A stretch of 64,000 nt of DNA from Cryptomeria japonica (GCF_030272615.1 NC_081407.1:376133018-376197017), one strand, 5' to 3'. Numbered from the stretch's first letter, positions 34,219 to 46,089 are shown. Numbers and translations: made by a program. Notes: generated by a model from the letters alone, not told the origin.

Positions 34219-35129
34219 CTTACCTAGTTATTCCTATCTCTACTGTTAACCCTCCCAGGGATTCATGGCAGGGTATCTTGGACAAATTTTGCATGAAGGA
34301 TGAACATTGCAAACATAAATGGTTATCCTTCGCTAGGATGGTTCAACTGATTCAGTCAGTGGTTTAGGGTCTTTCGATTTATTGGTGTATGCTCCAAGTG
34401 GCCCTTAAGTGGTTCCTGAAGGGATTGGATTCCCTGGCAAGGCAATCTGTCCTCCTACAAATGGTGTCTTGTCAATTGGGACTTGGTGTGTAGGCAAAAG
34501 AAGTCAGGTGGGCTTGACTTAAGGTAGTCTATTTTATTTGGAGAGGCTTTGGTGGCTAAATTGTACTGGAGGTGGTGAGTTGAACAGGATTGAGGCTAGG
34601 CTAGGATTTTGGCCTGCAAATACATGCAAAGGATCTTGAAGGAGGAAATCCCAAGATATCCGCTTGAGGGAAAATGTTCTTCGATTTGGAGTACTCTCAA
34701 GAAAGGGGCTTCTCTTATAAAAGAAGGAATTTTTTGGATATGTAAGCGCGAGGAAGAGGTGCTTTTCTGGTTCGACTCTTGGGATGGTTATCCCCCCATC
34801 CTTGATCCATTTCCCAACCTTGGCAATGTTTTCCAGAGCTTCCTGGAGGTAGGGTGGTCTAGGGTAAGCAACTTTAAGGCTATTTATAGGTGTGGCTAGT
34901 TGGAGTTGGAGAAGTGGAGGGCTCCTAATGAATGGTCGATTGCTGGTATGGATGAAGAGTGTGCTGAGTTGTATGGCATTTTGGCAAGTAGACATTGTAG
35001 CTCCCTTAAGGGTAGGGATAGACTTGCTTGGTCCTTGAATCCTAAGGGAATTTTCACCGTGGCTAGTGGTTACCAGGATTTGTTGTCCCAAAGATTGGAG
35101 GGGAGGAAGGTGCTTTGGTGGAAACATGC

Positions 35130-35320
35130 AGAATAATTTTTCTTGGCCAAAGTGTAACTGTTTCTCTTGGAATTTGGCTTTGAATAGATGTCTAACTTGG
35201 GACAACATTTGTAAGTGGTGATTCCTTGGGCCTTCCATCTATTTTTTGTGTGCTAATGGGGAGGAGGATTCCTCACACCTATTCTTCAGATGCCCTTTCT
35301 AGCTGCTAATTTGGCATTAC
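35130..35320 (+). pseudogene. LINE copy B zinc-binding domain
   Basis: This is homologous to 18420-18620 and encodes CLTW...then a C-x2-C-like site with SSHLFFRCPF. The first cysteine is lost here (FFVC for CVLC). Confidence 0.65.
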
Positions 35321-35639
35321 TAGTGGGGGGTGTTGAAGCATCCTTGTGTTCATGTGGATTATTTGGAATTTTGGAGTAGTTTAGGTAGGCCTCCTATCTT
35401 GTCCTCTTTTCTCCAGATTGTCTAACATATTGGGCCCATTTTCATACTGTGACAAATCTGGCTAGAGAGGAATAGGAGGATCTTTAGGAAGGTCAAATTA
35501 TTAGTTCAGCAAGTGTGGAATAGAATCATTGGTATGATTCGAGAGATGGTGGAAGCTAAATGTGTGGTGAATTTTCCTCTGGATAGAGGAGAGGCTGATA
35601 TTGTGAGTAGGTTAGGGTTGCAAGAGATTTCACCCACCT

Positions 35640-36140
35640 TGGCATGTGTTAGGAGAGGTAGGAATGCTATGAAGAAGTTTTCTTCTTCTCAGTGCATAAA
35701 GGGGTAATCTGGGCCCTGCTGGGATTGGCGGTGTTGGTAGGGATAGTAGGGGGGAGGAGGTTTTCTTCTTCTTGGTGCATAAAGGGTGGCAATCTAATAA
35801 CTTAATGGAGGGATTAGCAATCTTCTATACCCTTGAGTGGGCCTTGGAGTTGGAGTGGCGGAAGGTTATCTATGAATCAGATTCACAAATTATTGTTAAC
35901 TTGTTGATTGAGTAGAAGATGAGTGGGGTTCATTGGCAATGGGAAGGGATCATTCACCAGATTATTGAAATTAGTTCTATGATGGAGAAGGAATATTCAT
36001 CCAAATTCCTCGTGAATGGAATAGTGTAGTTGTTTGTTTGGCTAATTGGGCCTCAGAACATGATGATGATTGGAAAGTTGAAGGTTGGGAGCAACTCTCC
36101 CCAGATTACTGTCAGGACCTCCATAAGATATTTGTTGAGG
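35640..36140 (+). pseudogene. LINE copy B RNase H, rearranged
   Basis: Compared with copy A, about 75 bp around the first catalytic strand is replaced by a copy of TCTTCTTCTCAGTGCATAAA that normally lies about 85 bp downstream. The rest of the RNase H (ESDSQIIVNLL near 35875) is present but interrupted. Confidence 0.75.
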
Positions 36141-36348
36141 ATATGGATAGTTACGAAGCAAGCCGATCTTAGGTTGGGCTTGTGGTTCCTCCATGGGGCC
36201 TTGAGACTCTAGCTCTCTCTTGGGTTGGGCTTGTGGTTCCCTTTGGGGCTTTGAGACTTTGGCTCACTTTTGTAATTCTTGATTCTGTTCTTCAATAAAG
36301 TTTTTACCCCTTCATTCAAAACAAACAAAAAAACTTTAGTTTCGCATT

Positions 36349-37304
36349 AGGGTCAAGGTTGAATTTAGTTTGAGGTTAGTTTTAAATTTGGTTTCATGTT
36401 CAATTAGGTTTAGGGTTAGTGTTTAAGATTATTTCAGGCTAGGGTTCAATTTGGTTGAATGTTGTGGTTAGGGTTCATACATTTAGAGACAAATTTGGTT
36501 TAATATGAACACTAGTTTATTTTTGTGGATTCGATTGTGTGTATTTTTTTCCATCAATTTTTCGAATCACACTCTGTGATTCATCGTCAAGATGAAGAGA
36601 ATTCTGAAGATATGAAAGATGTTGGGTTGCAGATTTGAGACAAAATATGGATTGTGGAAATCTCATAGCTTTAATTCATATGAACAATTAAGTTGATTTT
36701 TAAGGTTTAATTTAGTTTAATGTTCAATAAAATGTGGGATTAGGGATCATATTAGTTTAATGTTCACTTAGCTTTAGGGTTAAGATTTGATATGATTTAA
36801 TCTAGGTTGGGTTAGGTTTTAATTTAGTTTCATTGGTTTAATGTTTAATTAGGTTAAGGTCTATAGTTCAATTTTGTTTGGTTTTTTTGTTAGGGTTATA
36901 GTTAAATTCCTTTGAGGGTTATAATTAAGTTTCAAATTTGCTTTCATCTTTAGTTTAGTGTTAGGTCCAAAGTTGAATTTGGTTTGGGGTTAGGTTTAAA
37001 TTTTGTTTTATGTTCAATTAGGTTTAGGGTCAGCATTTAATATTGTTTCGAGCTAGGGTTCAATTCGGTTGAATGATATGGTTAGGGTTCATACATTTAG
37101 GGTAAAATTTGGTTTAATATTTAATTAACTTGATTTTTAAGGTTTAATTTTCAAGGTGATAAAAAGGATTTGTTTGAATCATTTTCTTTAAATATATTAT
37201 AAATTTGTGTTCCTTATTATGGTTAGTGTTTAATTTGGTTTAACATTCAATTGGGATTAGTTTAATGGTTAAATGGTTTAGGGTTAGGATTAGTGTGTAG
37301 TTCC
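36349..37304. repeat. Telomere-like repeat field, copy B flank
   Basis: Same sequence as 19708-20490 with the 167-bp insertion. Homology ends at GGATTAGTGTGTAGT. Confidence 0.8.
36511..36677. mobile_element. 167-bp insertion with an 8-bp target duplication
   Basis: ATATGAAC occurs at 36503-36510 and again at 36678-36685. Copy A has a single ATATGAAC at the matching place (about 19861) and none of the 167 bp. The insert has no clear terminal inverted repeats. It contains a perfect 8-bp-arm palindrome GAATCACACTCTGTGATTC at about 36564-36582. It could be a SINE or a short non-autonomous element. Confidence 0.7.
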
Positions 37305-38427
37305 TCAAAATTTTGGATTGTTGTTCCTCAAAATTAGAACCAACAGTAATAGAAAATTAGAAATATGGTGGGTGGGATAGATATTTAAAATCTTGTTGGC
37401 CAGGAGAGTATGTTGGGTGGGAAATTGGTTTTTAAAATTAATGGTACAAGCTAAAACATGAGCTGAAACATCCATTGTCATTCAGTTAATCCTTTGTTTG
37501 ATTCTTTGTCATCATGCTAAGACATGAGGGATGGGGTATGACATGTTAAATTATCCATGGGGCATGCCTTTTTATGTGGAGAATAGACATAGGTAATCAA
37601 AACAGACTTATTATGTGGAGAATTAAAAATTTAGTTGGTGGGAGGTCGTCAATGATGAGGATAAGGATGTAGTCTGATAATAGAATTCTAGAATACATAG
37701 GTACAATGTAACAATCCTAATTATTAGTATGATATTTCTTAATTCACTTCCTAACCCCAGTTGGGATATCAAACATTCTATATTGTAATTACTTCCTTCC
37801 TTTCCATACACATCTACACATCAAACATTTATAAAGATTGATTTATATCCCTTCATTTATCAAGCATCTCCAAAGTTTTATTTTTAATTAAAAACTCTAC
37901 ATATTTGGGCATTTAGACCATCACATGCACTTTTGTCTTGTTATCCTTTAATCCCAGTCCATGCAATCTTGTTATAAAAATTCTAATGCTTTCTACATGG
38001 ATTAGACATGTAAACCTATTTAGAACTCCCACTACTTGGGATATGTTTAGTCTATTACAAACAATTACATACTATAGCATCATAAATTATACACCATTGA
38101 CAACTTCATGCTATGTTTAGCACCAGTTTCGTGATTGTGATTCAATATATGAATGTGCATGTCATAGGACCAAATTTTCAATGCAGGTAACCCCAACTAT
38201 TGCCTATCCCTTTGTGCAACCAAAATTTATGGTGTTATATATTGGCATTCCTTCCTTTTGTTCTATACTCATCTAAACATAAAACATTTATAAATCTTGA
38301 TCCTTATCCCTTAGTCCATCATTTCATCTCTAAAAATCTACTTATTTGGGCATATAGAACTTAACATGCCCTTTTATCTTGGCATCCTTTAATCCCAATT
38401 TCCATTGGGGATAACTCCTTCAATGAT
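37305..38427. repeat. AT-rich sequence with a diverged direct repeat
   Basis: No gene is supported. Two related blocks of about 150-175 bp lie at about 37788-37962 and 38248-38402. They share CATTTATAAA(G/T)(A/C)TTGAT, a CATCTC-rich middle, TATTTGGGCAT and ATCCTTTAATCCCA. Confidence 0.6.
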
Positions 38428-39714
38428 GTGTTGTGTGTACCCCACTTGACAAACAATCTCCTTTCCATCTATCAAGTCACAAATGGTGCAACTAAGAGAA
38501 TTGTGGAGTTCACACCTAAGTCAATTTTCATTAGAGATTTGGAGACTAGAGCTATCATTGTGACTGGGGTGGTTGATAATGCATCTCAGTTATACTCATT
38601 TTCAGATTTTGTCGATGATAATGATTTCACATATGATGATTCTACACATGATGATCACACTTGTTGTGATAATTCAGATTTTGAGGAGAACTTTGGGTAC
38701 TTGAACCTGGAGATTCTCACACGTGACCCCATTCTTGAGCCTTGTGATTCATCTCCTCCTATTGATATCACATCGCCTATTGCACCTCATGATGCAGATA
38801 GTGCGATAGTTTTGCCTTCATGTGATTTAGTGCAACATGATATATCTTGTCTTCCAACTTTTGTTTCATGGGATGAGTACTTGACAGACATTGTAGGTTT
38901 GTTTGTTGAATCCTACATTGCAAATTTGAGAGACACCATTGATGATATTCATCTTCTCTTTGATGAAGATGATCCTTCTTCGATTGCTATGAGGGAACAC
39001 TCTAACCCTCTTGTTCAATCTCTACATGATCATTCTTTTGAGGCTAACATGATTGTGGATACTTATGTATAGTTGTTGGAGGAGGTCTCTTTATGTTTAA
39101 AGAAGACATGTGAGTCTTTGGGACTTGTTCTGCATTCATCTCCACTAGATCTTGGAGTAACTTTTTCAGCAGTGTAGTGTAGTTTACCACCTTTGGAGGA
39201 GGTATCTTTCATCACCGACATGGGGACATGAGCATTTTTCAGAGATTCCATTCATCATGAGTTTTTTTCATACGTCTTTCATTCATGATTGGTGAGATTT
39301 CATGGATACACCTTTGGTTTTGTTTCTTCCTAAGGGTGTTTGACGTTTGTGGAGAAGTTTCTTCATACATCATCGAGCTTCTATCATTGGTGCAGATTCT
39401 ACATTGAGGGGGGGTTTTCTAGCTTCTCTTCTTCTCTCATATGGGGGCACTTTTTCCTCACATTGGGTTTTGTTCTTCACACACTTCTATGAGAGTCCTC
39501 TTGTATTGTTTTCATCTCTCTTTTAGGGGACGGTTTTTTCCCATTGAGTTTTTCTCTCTTTCCCTACTTTGTGAGAGATTTCATTGCATTGGTTTGCATG
39601 CATTTGTATTTGTACATGGGTACCTAACATGGCCTTGTAGCTGGAACCCATCTTCCATTTCTTAGTTGAATTATAGACTTAAGTGCATTCCCCTAAGTTG
39701 CACTTAAAGGGGGA
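38428..39714 (+). mobile_element. Copia-type internal remnant
   Basis: The first 60 codons of the frame at 38428-39072 read CVPHLTNNLLSIYQVT and KSIFIRDLETRAIIVTG, the protease-end and pre-integrase segment of Ty1/copia polyproteins. An Asp/Ser-rich stretch follows that is not typical of the family. The segment ends with purine tract AAAGGGGGA at 39706-39714 against an LTR. It is a fossil, with no reverse transcriptase in this piece. Confidence 0.7.
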
Positions 39715-40199
39715 TGTTGGTGTAATTAATTATTCATGTTGGATATTATTACACCTTACTTAAGTTTACTTAGAAAATGCATTTCATAGTAGTTTGGGTA
39801 TGAGACACTTGGGTGTTTGTGCCACATTGGGATAGTGTGTGTAGCAGAATTTCCACCCTTTATGGTGTGATCTTTTTACTATTTTATCATATCCACATAT
39901 TGTGGAGTGATAATTCCACCTTCAGTGGGTGATCCACCTCATGTGGAATATTTTATTGTTTCTCCTACCTACCACACCTATTTCCTACCTACCCTTGTTT
40001 CTTATTGAGCCACATGTCATGTTTGTGTGCTCACATATCCATATTGCCTTGCCTATATATGCAAGCTCTTCTACATTGTATGTAACAATGATTGATCATT
40101 TGATCATCTATCTATGGATGAGAATACAATTTTCTTGTCTTATATTTTGTCTTTCTATTTTGTATATTTCATTGAACTCTTGATCTTGGAAAAATCTCA
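39715..40199 (+). repeat. LTR (485 bp) of the copia-type remnant
   Basis: It starts TGTTGGTGTAATTAATTA directly after a polypurine tract and ends near AAAATCTCA. A TATA-like CCTATATATGCAAG lies at about 40049. I found no second copy in the window. The integrase-like sequence that starts at 40203 belongs to another fragment. Confidence 0.7.
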
Positions 40200-41566
40200 C
40201 TGAAACAAAGTGGATATTATATCAAATTTTTAAGAACTGACAAAGGTGGTGAATACTTCTCAAATGCAATTTTTAAATTTCTCATGGATCATGGAATACA
40301 CAAGTGATTTACTACCAAATACACTCCAAAACATAATGGTGTGGGAGAAAGAAATAACAGAACTTTTATGGATATGGTTAGGAGCATGTTGAAGGCCAAG
40401 AATTTATCAAATGAGTATTGGATGGAGGTTGTAGCTTGCACAATCTAAATAATGAATTGATGCCTGTATCAAAAATATAATTCTAGAGGAATCATGTAGT
40501 GGAAGAAAATTTAGTGTCACTCATATGAGAGTATCTAGATATGTGGGATATGCACATGTCCCATATGAATTGTGAAAGAAGTTGGATAGAAAGGGTGAAC
40601 AATGCATAGTTGTGGACCTTATAGTGAGGACACAAAAGCCTACAAGTTGCATAATCCTATTACTAAAAAGGTGATAATCAGTAGAGATGCACATCATATA
40701 GAAGAAGAAGCTTGAGATGGAAGCTTGGAGAAAAATATAAATATTCTAGTAATTTTTCAACAAGAGGACAGTGCAACATTGATTCCAACAAGTGCTCCTA
40801 TGGTAACTCCTTCCATACCCAGTCATGATCAACAAATTAGTACACAAGTGACACCATCAAGTAAAAGGATAGCTTCATGTATTGATACTATTCTTCCCTC
40901 AAATGAACAATGAACACCATATGTGATAGGAATTCTTGGTGAAATACCATCACATCCACAACATTCAAGATATACTGCAATTGAAACACTAATAAGGCTA
41001 AGGAAACTAAGAACAAGAAGTTTAAGGTACATCTATGATGAAACTGAAGGTAAGAACAATGCTGATCTAATTTCTCTTTCTGCATTTTCTTCACAAGTAG
41101 ATGAACAAATTTAGTTTGAGGATGCAATAAATGATAAAAAATGGAAATATACTAGGCATGTAGAAATTGAAGCTATAGAAAAGCATCATACATAAGATTT
41201 AGTGAATCTTCCAAAAGGAAAAGATGTAATAAGAGTGAAGTGAGAACTTACAAGACCAAGATAAATGCAAAAGGAGATGTGTAGAAGCATAAGGAAAAGC
41301 TTGTAATAAAAGGTTATTCATAACAACCTAGAGTTGACTACAATAAAGCATTTTCTCTAGTAGCTCATCTAGACATAGTGCAGATAGTCTTGGCAATTGC
41401 AGCTCAAAACAAGTAGTTAGAATATCAAATGAATGTCAAATTTGCATTTTTGAATGATATTTTAGAAGAAATATATGTAGAGTAGCCACTAGGATATGAA
41501 ACTTTTCGCCATGAAGATAAGGTCTATAAACTCAAAAAGGCACTATACGGACTCAAGAACGCTTGA
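40200..41566 (+). mobile_element. Ty1/copia polymerase fragment
   Basis: Short stretches read as integrase (RTDKGGEYFSNAIF; HNGVGERNNRTFMDMVRSML), an inter-domain linker (PSHPQHSRY) and the start of reverse transcriptase (EIEAIEKHHT; NLPKGKDVIRVK; then KLKKALYGLKN at the right edge). Order and spacing match copia. The fragment ends abruptly at about 41566 and is broken in many places. Confidence 0.85.
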
Positions 41567-41858
41567 TTTTTTCCGTGGTCGGCAAAATATTTAGCTCTCT
41601 TTCCACATGGGTGTTAATCTATTAAAATACTTAGTTTTTTTCTTCCATCTATTTAGAAGAACGGTATAGTTGGAGAAAAAATATTTTAGTTCCTTCCGGT
41701 AGCATCCGTTAATCTTCATGCTCTATCAATGCGTATGAATGTTGTTGGCATTGTTGACAGATCTTAATCTCATAATGTCTAATCGGTCGAGACTAAAAAC
41801 ATGCCTTTTTGGGGTCTAAAGTTGAAAGAAATATAGATTTCAGGGACGACGGTTTGAA

Positions 41859-41930
41859 TGCGGTGTGCGTGGATCGACCACGCGACCTTCAGATCTTCAG
41901 TCTGAACTCTCCCAACTGAGCTATCCCCGC
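41859..41930 (-). tRNA. tRNA-Phe (GAA), degraded, probably a pseudogene
   Basis: The minus strand reads GCGGGGATAGCTCAGTTGGG at the 5' end, with anticodon stem TCAGA/TCTGA and loop CTGAAGA (anticodon GAA) and 3' end CACCGC plus A. Compared with the standard plant sequence it lacks one base between the D stem and anticodon stem, has GGTCGATC in place of GTTCGATC in the T loop (losing T54), and has a mismatch at the last acceptor pair. It is unlikely to be functional. Confidence 0.85.
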
Positions 41931-42666
41931 GTGGATACAAATTTAAAAGGTGGGAAAATTACGTTCAATTCGTAGTACTAGTTAAAAAGTGCCCTCTTCA
42001 AGCAATGCGAATGGAGATCATATATAACTCTCTCTGTAAATTTGAACTATCGTTTATTTTCTGAAGCACTAGCTCTTGGCAATTAGCATATCTCATATGT
42101 ATGCTTACCATATTTATAGACCATAAAAAGTTATTACTAGTGTCTTTTTAGCATTCATACAATTGCAAAAAGTAACATGTTAATTTAATATTTTAATTTT
42201 TTTAAAGATAAGTAATGTTTATAGATTTAAATAAGTAAAGTTTTCTTTATTTTAAAATAAATAAATTGTTATTTATGTTTTGCACAAATTTACTTCATAA
42301 TTGTTTAATTAGTAAGTCTTTTGTAAACCTTTGTTTTATATGTGAACTGTCATTTATGAAACATGAAAAATATAGAAGAAAAAAGAATATTAAAAATTGA
42401 GGATGAAATCTATATGTATTGTAAATTTATCTTTTCAATTTACCTATTTATTTTATAAAGTACAAGCTTTTCTATTATAGAAACATCTTTTAATCTCATT
42501 CACCCTTTTTAATATACCTTGTCCATCTATTTTATTATGTGATGTGATTTTTTTTTAATTATTTAAGAGTGATTTCAAAATTCATATAGAAACATTCCTT
42601 ATGCATATGTTCATGATCAGGGCTTGGTTATGGCATCTCCTTAAGGCTCACCATTATTGGAATTGA
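41931..42666. other. AT-rich intergenic sequence
   Basis: I see nothing beyond A/T-rich runs and no repeat or gene signal. Confidence 0.4.
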
Positions 42667-43615
42667 ATGGGTTACAAAATAATGACTCATCCCCTAAATA
42701 TGTCCCATTCTAGAGACATCACAAATATGCGTAGCCCCCCTTGTCATTTTGTAGACAAATCCTTTGGACCAAATTATGAACTCTTATCTTCAAAAAGTAA
42801 ACCAGTACAATCTTTCCATAACTCTAGGCTTTCACAGGCAAAGGGTGAACCTTTTATGAAAAATGAGAATTTTGAGAACATGGTAGAGAATATTCTGCTT
42901 GAGGTTCCATAAGAAAAAATAGGAGAGGTGGTAGATGAGGTTTTGAATGAGGACCTAGATATTGTTGTAATCTCAATTCGGGATTTAAATAAAGATGGAG
43001 ATGCTAAGGAAATTCATGAGGAAGGTATAGATGAAAGAGAAGTTTCAAATATAGAAAGTCAACAAAATGTCTCGATTAATGAATCATCACTCTTCAACTA
43101 GAAACTTTCAATCTCAAAAATGGAAATGGTTAAACCTTTAGTTGAAGCCTATAATCCTTCAAAGAGAGAGAGAGGGAGGTTGCCCAAAACCAAAAAGACT
43201 AAGGAGGAAATTTATGCAAGGATTCAAACCATGCGATAATTTAACATTGGACCAAGAAAGTCTAAGGAAACAACTTTGGCTTTGATTTTAAAACAAATGA
43301 AAACAAGGAGAGCTAATTGCTCTTCTAAGATCTAATAAATATCACTACATGGAATATTAGGGGTATTAGTGCCCCTAACAAATCTCACCTCATAAAAATT
43401 TAGATACATAATAGTGAGGCATATATTATCCTTCTTCAAGAAAAAAACTCATTGCAGATCATTCCTCTAACTTCTTCAAATCTTAGAATCTATAGTCAAA
43501 AATTCAATCCCCTTCAATTGGGGAATCTAGGGGATTGGTTGATTTTTGGAGAAATTCAAAGGTTCAAATAAAACCACTCAACATTCTCCTCCAGCTTCAA
43601 AACCTTTAATTCTAA
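42667..43615 (+). mobile_element. LINE fragment: ORF1 tail and endonuclease start
   Basis: The plus strand reads a basic ORF1-like tail (RERGRLPKTKKTKEEIYARI near 43165) and, shortly after, ITTWNIRGISAPNKSHLIK from about 43351. That is the start of a plant LINE ORF2 endonuclease, followed by YIILLQEK with the catalytic Glu. The fragment is cut at about 43615, where unrelated minus-strand coding begins. Confidence 0.72.
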
Positions 43616-43619
43616 GTTA

Positions 43620-44900
43620 GAAGGGTGTTGAGAATCTCTTGACCAAGGAGAATGGGGGCAACCTCCAAGGAAGCCATAGGGGACCAATCTGATTTTGAAT
43701 TAGAGGAGGACTTAGAATCCTCATCCATGTCTTATTCATCTCATTCCAACACCTCCACATCCTTAGGAGGCAGATTAGGGGAGGTCTTTTGTTTGGCTTC
43801 TTTGAGAGGATTAAATCAAGTAGGGACAAGATTAGGTTTAGAACTAGATGTGGGGTTAGGTTTTGTCATGGGAGACCTAGAAAGATTGTCCACTAAATTT
43901 GGGTCTAGCGAGGGGCTAGGAGGAGATAACAGGGACCCACTGGTAGAGGTTAAAGTAAGGTGAAAGTTATATAGCCTACGAATTAACCTTTAATGAAGGG
44001 GAATTAAATTCTTAGACTTGGCTCTAGCAACAAAATGAGAAAGTGAAGAGAAAATCCAATAAGAAAAATTCATTCTTGTGCCATACCAAAGGTGGTATAG
44101 ATGAAAGTTATATAGCCTATGAATTAACCTTTAATGACGGGGAATTAAATTCTCAGACTTGGATCTAGCAACAAAATGAGAAAGTGAAGAGAAAATTCAG
44201 TAAGAAAAATTCATTCTTGTGCCATACCTAAGGTGGTATAGCACTAGAAGGAGTTGGGTATGAAATATTTTGTAATGCCCATCCAAAATGAAAAATTTCA
44301 TTGACATCAGGGAAGCTTCTTTCAAAGTACTAGGTAGCTCTTCTCTATTATACTCACTTTGTATCCTAGAAACCCCTTCACCAACCTTTAAAAAATGCTT
44401 AAAGTCTTCCTTATAAGACCATTTTTTCTTCTTTGGGAAAGTTATGCCATCTTGCAGAAGCTTAGTGATAGCAACGATCAATTTAGGAGTGACTCTAAAA
44501 TAATCCTTTCCAATTACCACTTGCCCTTTTTGATAGTTTTGAGCAATTTTTTTGGGAAAATCCAAGTCAAAACCATGCACGCCTTTAACATAACTATCCA
44601 AATTCCCTTTTAACCACTTTCTACCATAACTTATGTTTACTTTTAAAATCTTTGGACAAATCTAGATCAGTTTATATTAGGTCCCCTCCCATTTCAAGCA
44701 CATATCTAACTTTGGGGTAAAACCAAGTGGGTAGGGTGAAAACTAGCAGTTTGAAAACTATAAGACTTACAAGGAAAGGGAGAAGTGACAGTTCTTTTTG
44801 AAACAGACATTTGCCACCACAATAGAAAATGACTAGCCAAAAGGGCAGTGAAAATAATAAAAAAGGTGATCCTTGGATTATATTTCATCATTAAACTTTA
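43620..44900 (-). pseudogene. Unrecognised protein family, member 1
   Basis: The open piece at 44197-44601 includes FRVTPKLIVAITKLLQDG, then KWSYKEDFKHFLKVGEGVSR and FFILDGHYKIFHT...LRYGTRM. The same pattern, in the same order, is found at 48163-48660 (member 2). The region below 43960 is Pro/Ser/Asp-rich on this strand. Upstream, about 12-20 residues look hydrophobic (FFIIFTALLASHFLLWW near 44860). The product and function are unknown. It follows a LINE RNase H on the same strand and is interrupted in several places. Confidence 0.5.
43961..44242. repeat. 141-bp tandem duplication inside member 1
   Basis: TGAAAGTTATATAGCCTA(C/T)G begins at 43961 and again at 44102, and the two units match almost throughout to GTGCCATACC(A/T)AAGGTGG. 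It duplicates part of the reading region, and the units differ at only a few bases. Confidence 0.85.
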
Positions 44901-44904
44901 TGTC

Positions 44905-46075
44905 CATAGAGATCATCGCACAAACCAAATTTGGAATACATTGATATTCATCCAATTTTTTAAATTCTTGTAAAACATGCCAAATGAGGCCAGCATGTTA
45001 GCAACTTTGTTGTCCTCCCTTCTCATGTGACAAAGCCAGATGCGGCTAATCCTATGAATAAGGGCCTTATACTTGGCAACTAGGTCTTCACACTTATAGT
45101 TTGAAATGGCTTCATTTTTTAGGAGGATGGTGTTTTTCAAATTACATTATAGTATGATTTTATTGTACCTTATTTCATTAATAATAAAAAGGTCATAATA
45201 AAACACTGCCACCTCCACAATACTTGAAATTTTATGTGCCCAAATTGGCCATGTAGGCCAGGATAATATTACCCCTATGGTTGCAAATGACACCACCCCT
45301 ACCTGCTCAGCTTGGGTTACCTTTGGATGATCCATCCAAGTTCAGCTTCAACCAACTAGTGGTGGTGGTGGGGGGGCATTTGATAGTTTTCTTGAAGCCA
45401 ATAGGCAGGGACATGAATCAGGCCAGAGAGTCAAGAAAGAACTAGTTTTTAGCCACCTTCCAGTACAATGTTGAGGAAGGACTAGAATTCTTTACAGATT
45501 AAAAAAAACTCCAATTATCCTTGGCATCAATCATAATAGCAATAACTAGAGCCTCCCAACAATTCTTCATATTCCTAAATATTATGTTGTTCATCTCTTT
45601 CCATTGACACCATCCAAAATGGAAAAAGGCCAGCCTCCACAATTACTTAATAAGGGGGTGATTTGAAGGGGGAGACCATCCTGAAACACAATCCTTAAAT
45701 TCTCCATTCAATAAGCAATAGGTGGAAAATTCTTTGTCCTACATTTCAAGAATAATTACAATAAAACATAATGTGATTGATACTTTCTTCTTCATTCTTA
45801 CACAGAACACATCTATTGAAAAATTGAAAACCATGACTCCTGATATTATCAATGGTGATAAACTTCCCATGGCAAGTCTTCCACCAAAAAAATGGAATAT
45901 TTGGAATCATACATGTTCTCTAGATGATCAACCAATTGAATTGTGGGGGAGGGGAAGGAGAAGCCAACTCAAACCTAGAATGGACCAAGAACTTGCCATT
46001 TTTAGAGGGGGCCCAAATCAATCTGTCCTCAACATCCAACGAATGAATAACTTAAGTTACAAAGGGTATACAAAT
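44905..46075 (-). mobile_element. LINE 3' fragment: zinc-binding domain and RNase H
   Basis: On the minus strand, CHGKFITIDNIRSHGFQFF and a CVLCKNEEESINHIMFYC-like site (about 45760-45880) form the zf-RVT domain. The RNase H follows with a LDGSSKGNPS-like block near 45330, and HMRREDNKVANMLASFGM near 44985-45040 carries the last catalytic Asp position. The upstream polymerase is absent and several stops interrupt it. Confidence 0.75.
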
Positions 46076-46089
46076 TCAATTCACTTTTG

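Larger units (their letters stand above)
30283..36334 (+). mobile_element. Full-length L1-like LINE, copy B (dead)
   Basis: This is 6.05 kb with a GC-rich 5' region, ORF1 (DUF4283-like plus CCHC knuckle), ORF2 (endonuclease, reverse transcriptase, zinc-binding domain, RNase H) and an A-rich tail. It is flanked by imperfect target-site duplications TTTAGTTTAGTGTT (30268-30282) and TTTAGTTTCGCATT (36335-36348), inside telomere-like repeats. An unoccupied version of this target motif is visible near 20135. Many stops, several shared with copy A, make it inactive. Confidence 0.92.
32346..37304. repeat. Segmental duplication, copy B
   Basis: This is the partner of copy A. It lacks both LTR insertions, so it serves as an empty-site reference for them, and carries one insertion of its own at 36511-36677. 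Confidence 0.85.

Noticed and set aside
41859-41930. Functional tRNA-Phe
   Set aside because: It lacks one base at the D-stem/anticodon-stem junction and has a changed T-loop position, so it is more likely a pseudogene.
43652-43963. Plus-strand frame of 103 codons
   Set aside because: It is opposite the Pro/Ser/Asp-rich tail of the unknown minus-strand family, and its composition mirrors that strand.
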